Positions 58,408 to 64,000 of a stretch of DNA of 64,000 nucleotides are shown here, one piece after another. The notes below the pieces were generated by a model. The model ran no database searches, was not told the origin of the DNA, and saw only the letters and a list, made by a program, of their open reading frames with translations. The stretch's first letter is position 1, and each line of letters begins with the position of its first letter. The stretch comes from Populus alba (lineage: Eukaryota; Streptophyta; Magnoliopsida; Malpighiales; Salicaceae), in the NCBI RefSeq assembly GCF_005239225.2, contig NC_133284.1, positions 50,500,697 to 50,564,696 on the forward strand. Direction: 5' to 3'. The position numbers and the translations under genes are program-made.

Positions 58408-61296
58408 ATGGCTATCGAATGTGCTGCTGGATCCATTATATCCAAGATAGCAGATCTCATGGTGGAACCAGTAGGAAGGCAGTTCCGTTACATGTTCTGT
58501 TTCAACAATTTTGCACAAGAATTCAAAGTACAAAAGGAGCACCTGGTTTCGGTAAAAGATCGTCTGCAAGATGCCGTCCGAGTTGCTGAAAGGAATGCTG
58601 AAGAAATTTACAAAGATGTCATCGAATGGCTGGAAGATGCAAACAACAGAATTGAAGGTGCGAAGCCTTTGGAAAATGAAATAGAAAAAAATGGAAAATG
58701 CTTTACTTGGTGTCCAAACTGCAAGCGACAATTCAAGTTAAGCATGGCACTGGCCAAGAAGTCGGAGACTTTCAGAAAACTTCAAGAAACTAGCACAAAG
58801 CTTACAACAGTTTCCTGCAAAGCACCTCTTCCAGAGATAAAATTTCTTCCATCAAAGGAATTCACACTCTCAGGATCGTCAGAAGAAGCTTTCAAACAGA
58901 TTATGAAAGCTCTCAAAGATGACAAGATCAATATGATCAGACTGTACGGCATGGGAGGGGTGGGTAAAACCACCCTGGTGAAACAAGTAGCCAGGTTGGC
59001 CAAAGAGTTGCAGTTGTTTGATGAAGTTTTGATGGCTACGGTGTCCCAGAATCCAAATATCACAGGCATCCAGGATCAAATGGCAGATATCGTTTAGATT
59101 TGACTTTTGTCAAGAAGAGTAAAGAAGGGAGAGCAAATGAATTATGGCAGAGACTGCAGGGAAAGAAGGTGCTTATAGTCCTGGATGATGTTTGGAAAGA
59201 TATTGACTTCCAAGAGACAGGGATCCCATTTGGTGATGATCACACGTAATCAAGAACTATGTTCTTATTTGGCGTGCCAGCAAAAAGTGTTGTTAAGTCC
59301 CTTTACTGAAATTGAAGCTTGGGCTTTATTCAAAAGCAACGCAGGTTTAAGTGATGAGGACTCTGACTTGAACAGTGTGGCAGAGAAGGTTGTGAGAAAA
59401 TGCCAAGGATTGCCTTTAGCACTTAAGGCAGTAGGAAGGGCTCTAAAAGATCAATCTAAAAATGAGTGGAAATTAGCATCTAAAAACCTCAAAAAATCTC
59501 AATCTCGGCACATGGAAAACGTTGATGACCGAAGTAATCCATATGCATGTCTTAAGTTGAGCTACGATTATTTGAAGTCCAAGGAAACCAAGTTATGTTT
59601 CTTGCTATGCTGTTCATTTCCAAAAGATTACAGCATTCCAATTGAGGACTTGACGCGATACGCAGTTGGCTATGGGTTACATAAAGATGCGGAGTCCATT
59701 GAAGATGCAAGGGAACAAGTTTATGCGGAGATGAAAGCCCTCAAAGATAGGTGTATGCTGTTGGGCACTGAAAGTGAAGAAAATGTGAAAATGCATGACT
59801 TGTTTCGTGAAGTTGCTATTGACATAGCAACTAAAGAATATGGATTCATGGTAAGTGCTGGCAATGGGTGGAAGAGTATAAATAATAGTGTTACAACAAT
59901 TTCGTTAATGGGCAATAAACTAGCAGAACTTCCTGAAGGATTGGTGTGTCCACAGCTCAAAGTTCTTTTATTAGAACTGGATGATGATTTGAATGTTCCA
60001 GAGAGGTTTTTTGAAGGGATGAAAGCAATAGAAGTTTTGTCTCTAAAGGGAGGGTGTTTGTCATTGCAATCACTTCAATCCTCAACGAACCTTCAGTCGT
60101 TGCTGTTGAGAAGGTGTGACTGTAAGGACCTCATTGGGTTTAGAGAGCTGCAAAGACTTAGGATTCTTGTTTTCAGGTGGTGCTGCTCCATTGAAGAATT
60201 ACCTGGTGAAATTGGGGAGCTCAAGGAGCTAAGTTTGTTGGATTTGACAGGTTGTAAAAATCTAAGAAGGATTCCTGTGAATTTGATAGGAAGGTTGAAG
60301 AAGTTAGAAGAACTGCTGATCGGGGATTTCAGCTTCGAGGAATGGGATGTTGTTGGATGTGACAGCACAGAAGGAATGAATGCAAGCCTAACAGAACTAA
60401 GTTCGCTGTCGCATTTAGCTGTAATATCATTGAAGATACCGAAGGTTGAATGCATTCCCAGAGATTTTGTTTTTCCCAGGTTGCTCAAATATGATATAGT
60501 GTTAGGGAATGGGTATTCAATAACAGCATACCCAATCTCGACAAGATTATATTTGGGTGGAATCAGCGCCACATCCTTAAATGCAAAGACATTTGAGCAG
60601 TTGTTTCCTACCGTGTCTCATATTTGTTTTTGGAGAGTGAAGGGTTTAAGAAATATAGTATTGTCCTCTGATCAGATGACCTCCCACGGCCATTGGTCGC
60701 AAAAGGACTTCTTACAAAGATTAGAACATGTGGGGATATTCGCAATTGGGTGTGGAAATTGATAAATGCAATTCATTGGAAGAGGTATTTGAATTGGGTG
60801 AGGCTGATGAAGGAAGCAATGAGGAAAAGGAGCTGCCGCTGCTATCATCTTTAACTAGACTTGTCAGCCTCCAAAGTCTTATTCATCTAGAGTTGTCGTC
60901 TCTTGACAAACTGACATCTATCTTCACACCGTCCCTCGCTCAAAGTCTTATTCATCTGGAAACACTACAGATATATTATTGCAGTGGATTGAAGCGTCTT
61001 ATCAGAGAGAAGGATGACGAAGGGGAAATAATTCCAGAGTCTATTGGCTTCCCAAAATTAAAAACTCTTTGTATAGTTTCCTGTCAGTATCTGGAATATG
61101 TCTTCCCTGTCTCCGTGTCTCCAAGTTTTCAGAACCTGGAAGAGATGGAGATTCGTGAAGCTAACAATTTAAAACAAGTATTTTACAGTGGAGAAGGAGA
61201 TGACATCATCGTCAAGTCTAAAATTAAAGATGGCATCATCGACTTCCCTCAGCTAAGAAAATTGTCTCTTTCAAACTGCAGTTTTTTTGGTCCAAG
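58408..61296 (+). pseudogene. CNL pseudogene E (CC-NB-ARC-LRR, several lesions, 3' end replaced by a retrotransposon)
   Basis: ATG 58408 opens MAIECAAGSIISKIADLMVE with P-loop GMGGVGKTT at residues 181-189. Relative to gene B, a 2-nt insertion near 59087 leads to a TAG at 59095-59097. The kinase-2 region (VLDDVW) lies in the shifted frame. A 26-nt deletion near 59240 removes most of RNBS-B and returns to the first frame, which runs through GLPL, RNBS-D and MHD (KMHDLFREVAID, about 59788) into LRRs to 60762. A further deletion near 60733 removes about 130 bp and shifts to the frame 60728-61360. The LRR sequence ends at GGTCCAAG (61296), where gypsy sequence begins; exons 2 and 3 are absent. 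Confidence 0.9.
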
Positions 61297-63893
61297 GTTA
61301 TGTTTGGGGAATACGTTTATGTTGATTGTGAAGTTGAAGTGCAAGGTAGAAACCTATTAGGTGATTTGGTAATTTTAGAAATAGTAGGTTTTGATGTGAT
61401 ACTAGGTATGGACTGGTTGTCAAGGCATCATGCCTCAGTTGACTGTTGGAATAAGACAGTGGTTTTCAAGCCTGATGAGGGGACAGAGTTTGCTTTTCAT
61501 GGAGATGGGTTATCATATCCATCTAATATTCTCTCGGCCATCACGAGAAAGATGGTACGAAAGGGTATGCAAGGGTTTTTGGCTTATGTGCATGATGTGA
61601 ATATGGAGGTCTCGGGGATAGAACAAGTTTCGATAGTTAAGGAATTCATCGATGTTTTTTCCCGATGACTTACCTGGACTACCTCCCAATAGGGAAATCA
61701 AATTCTGTATTGATCTAGATTCAGGAACAAAACCAATCTCTATGGCACCTTACAGGATGGCGCCAACAGAATTAAAAGAGTTGAAAGAGCAGATTCAAGA
61801 TTTGTTAGATAAGGGATTTATTCATCCGAGTGTGTCTCCATGGGGGGCACCTGTTTTATTTGTAAAGAGAAGGATGATCAATGAGGATGTGTATAGACTA
61901 CAGGCAGTTGAACAGGGTCACTGTTAAGAATAGATACTCACTCCCTCGCATTGATGACCTTTTTGATCAATTACAAGGAGCTCAATGTTTCTTAAAGATT
62001 GATTTACGATCGGGGTATCACCAATTGAGGATTAGAAATGAGGATATTTCTAAAAACTGCCTTTAGGACTCGTTATGGGCATTACGAGTTCTTGGTGTTG
62101 TCTTTTGGGTTAACAAATGCACCTGCGGCTTTTATGGACATGATGAACAGGGTTTTTAGGCCATTTATTGATAAGTTTGTTATTGTGTTCATTGATGACA
62201 TCTTGGTGTATTCAAGAAGTGAAGAGGAACATGAAGAGCATTTGAGATTGGTGCTTCAAACTCTAAGAGATCATCAGTTGTATGGAAAGTTCTCGAAGAG
62301 CGAGTTTTGGCTAGAGAGTGTTGGGTTTTTGGGACATGTGGTGTCCAAGAATGGAATAGAGGTTGATCCACAGAAAGTGGTGGCAGTTAAGCAGTGGCCT
62401 AGACCAGTTATGGTATCTGAGATTAGAAGTTTCCTGGGTTTAGCAGGATACTACAGGAGATTCGTGGAGAATTTTTCCCGAATTGCTGCTCCGTTGACTA
62501 AGTTGACACAGAAAAGTGTCAAGTTTCAATGGTCAGAAGAATGTGAGAAGAGCTTCCTAGAGTTGAAGGAAAGGTTAATTACGGCTCCAATTTTGACAGT
62601 ACCTTCAGGGTCTGGTGGTTTTACCGTGTACTGTGATGCATCCAGGATTGGTTTGGGTTGTGTTTTGATGCAGAATGGTAATGTGATTGCTTATGCCTCG
62701 AGAAAGTTGAAGAAGCATGAGCAAAATTACCCCACACATGATTTGGAGATGGTTGCGGTAGTGTTTGCCCTTAAAATTTGGAGACACTACTTGTATGGGG
62801 AGACATGTGAGATATTTTCAGATCATAAGAGTCTTCAATATATTTTTCAGCAGAAGGATCTGAATTTGAGACAAAGAAGGTGGATAGAATTGTTAAGTGA
62901 TTATGATTGCACGATTCAATATCACCCGGGCAAGGCAAATGTTGTTGCTGATGCTTTAAGTCGAAAATCTATGGTAGTTTTAGCTCATATTCAGGAGGTG
63001 AGGAGACCCTTGATTAAAGAGTTACACGGATTGTTAGATGAGAGAGTCAGTTTTGAGCTTTGTGAATCGGGAGCATTGTTAGCTCACTTTCAGGCTAAGT
63101 CAGACTTGGTAGACCGGATTAAAGTAGCTCAGATGAAGGATGAACAACTTTGCAAAATTCGAGATGAATTGGAGTTAGAGAGAGCTCCGGGTTTTGTTAT
63201 CCACAAAGATGGTGTGTTGAGATTTGGTTCAAGATTGTGTGTGCCTGAGGTGGATGATTTGAAAAGAGATGTGATGATGGAAGCACACCAAACTGCCTAT
63301 ACTATACATCCTGGTTCTAATAAGATGTATAGAGACTTGAAAGAGTGTTATTGGTGGAATGGTATGAAGAGGGACATTGTTGAGTTTGTATCTCGATGCT
63401 TGACCTGTCAAAGGGTTAAAGGTGAGCATCAGAAACCACCAGGACTTTTGCAGCCATTGTTGATTCCTGAATGGAAATGGGAGAGGATCACTATGGACTT
63501 TGTGTCAGGCTTGCCTCGGAGTCAGGAGGGTTATGATTCGGTTTGGGTGATAGTTGATCGTTTAACCAAGTCAGCTCATTTCTTGCCAGTAAAGGTGACA
63601 TATGGGTTTGCAAAACTCGCAGAAATCTATGTTAACGAGATTGTAAGGTTGCATGGTGTGCCCATCTCAATTGTGTCTGACAGAGGTCCACAGTTCACTT
63701 CTCGATTTTGGGTGAAATTTCAGGAAGCTTTGGGGACTAACGTTCAGTTAAGTACTGCTTTTCATCCTCAAACAGATGGACAATCTGAGAGGACTATACA
63801 AATTTTGGAGGATATGTTAAGAGCTTGTGTGATTGACTTTGGTGTCGGATGGAGCAAATACTTGTCTTTGGTGGAGTTTGCATATAATAATAG
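61297..63893 (+). mobile_element. Ty3/gypsy pol fragment (protease to integrase) without LTRs
   Basis: Enters inside the protease, after the catalytic aspartate, at about VEVQGRNLLGDLV, then GFDVILGMDWLSRH. Reverse transcriptase follows with FIDDILVYS (DD at 62194-62199), RNase H with [10 protein letters not shown] (about 62629), and integrase with the HHCC finger (about 63282-63411) and D, D, E at about 63496, 63679 and 63787. Frameshifts lie near 61660, 61890 and 62050; from 62038 the frame is open for 619 codons. It stops short in the integrase core at FAYNNS. No gag, LTR, primer site or chromodomain is present. The motifs resemble the Tekay/del group of chromoviruses (from memory). It is inactive as it stands. 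Confidence 0.9.
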
Positions 63894-64000
63894 TTAAATG
63901 AAAAGACATTTGAGCAGTTGTTTCCTACCGTGTCTCATATTTGTTTTTGGAGAGTGAAGGGTTTAAGAAATATAGTATTGTCCTCTGATCAGATGACCTC
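63894..64000 (+). pseudogene. Second copy of a gene E LRR segment after the gypsy fragment
   Basis: From TTAAATG at 63894 to the window edge the sequence repeats 60576-60682 with one difference (A for C at 63902). It codes for the same LRR residues (KTFEQLFPTVSHICFWRVKG). The unit from the first to the second copy is about 3318 bp. The continuation lies outside the window. Confidence 0.9.

Noticed and set aside
61297..63893. Complete gypsy element
   Set aside because: No LTR, primer site, gag or purine tract is present, pol is cut at both ends, and three frameshifts lie in the first 800 bp.

Overview
This is plant nuclear DNA: AT-rich intergenic sequence, introns with GT/AG borders, and a cluster of coiled-coil NB-ARC leucine-rich-repeat (CNL, non-TIR) disease-resistance genes. 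The protein style (RPS2/RPS5-like, related to the At4g27190 group), the MITE-like AT-rich repeats and the gene layout suggest Salicaceae, most likely Populus. The species is an inference from pattern memory, not a database result.

Layout. (1) 1-1590: last coding exon and 3' region of a CNL gene (gene A) that starts left of the window. Its 3' UTR carries a complete 733-bp TRIM retrotransposon with 5-bp target-site duplications. (2) 1590-24250: about 23 kb of nested, duplicated non-genic blocks, called here X, Y, P and the upstream module. They hold a LINE remnant, a 2.0-kb solo LTR and two copies of an exon-like fragment set on the minus strand. (3) 24254-29362: gene B, the only intact CNL gene in the window (three coding exons, 1336 aa deduced), with a 92-nt intron in its 5' UTR. 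(4) 29363-35640: an LRR relic, repeats and a decayed Ty1/copia fragment on the minus strand. (5) 35640-36891: gene C, reduced to a coiled-coil stub and an LRR scrap. (6) 36892-45422: duplicated intergenic blocks. (7) 45423-53477: gene D, a CNL pseudogene with a frameshift, a 17-nt deletion, a duplicated LRR exon and a 2.1-kb solo LTR inside an exon. (8) 53478-58130: gene D 3' region and spacers. (9) 58130-61296: gene E, a CNL pseudogene with several lesions, fused at its 3' end to a Ty3/gypsy protease-to-integrase fragment (61297-63893). After that fragment the LRR sequence of gene E starts again (63894-64000).

The same modules recur in front of each CNL gene: P block, upstream module with a consensus splice donor, 5' UTR exon and intron, CC-NB-LRR exon, LRR exon, short C-terminal exon, 3' region. 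Two upstream modules (10390-10760 and 19274-19760) and one partial one (39790-40855) have no gene behind them. This is the footprint of repeated unequal exchange in an NLR cluster, with pseudogenisation and transposon insertion. Gene B would act as a cytoplasmic or membrane-associated immune receptor that senses a pathogen effector and triggers defence; its ligand cannot be told from sequence. I found no new biological system. The most distinctive signals are the gypsy-LRR fusion with a repeated LRR segment, the orphan promoter modules, the hairpin array in the first solo LTR, and the paired exon-like fragments of unknown origin.
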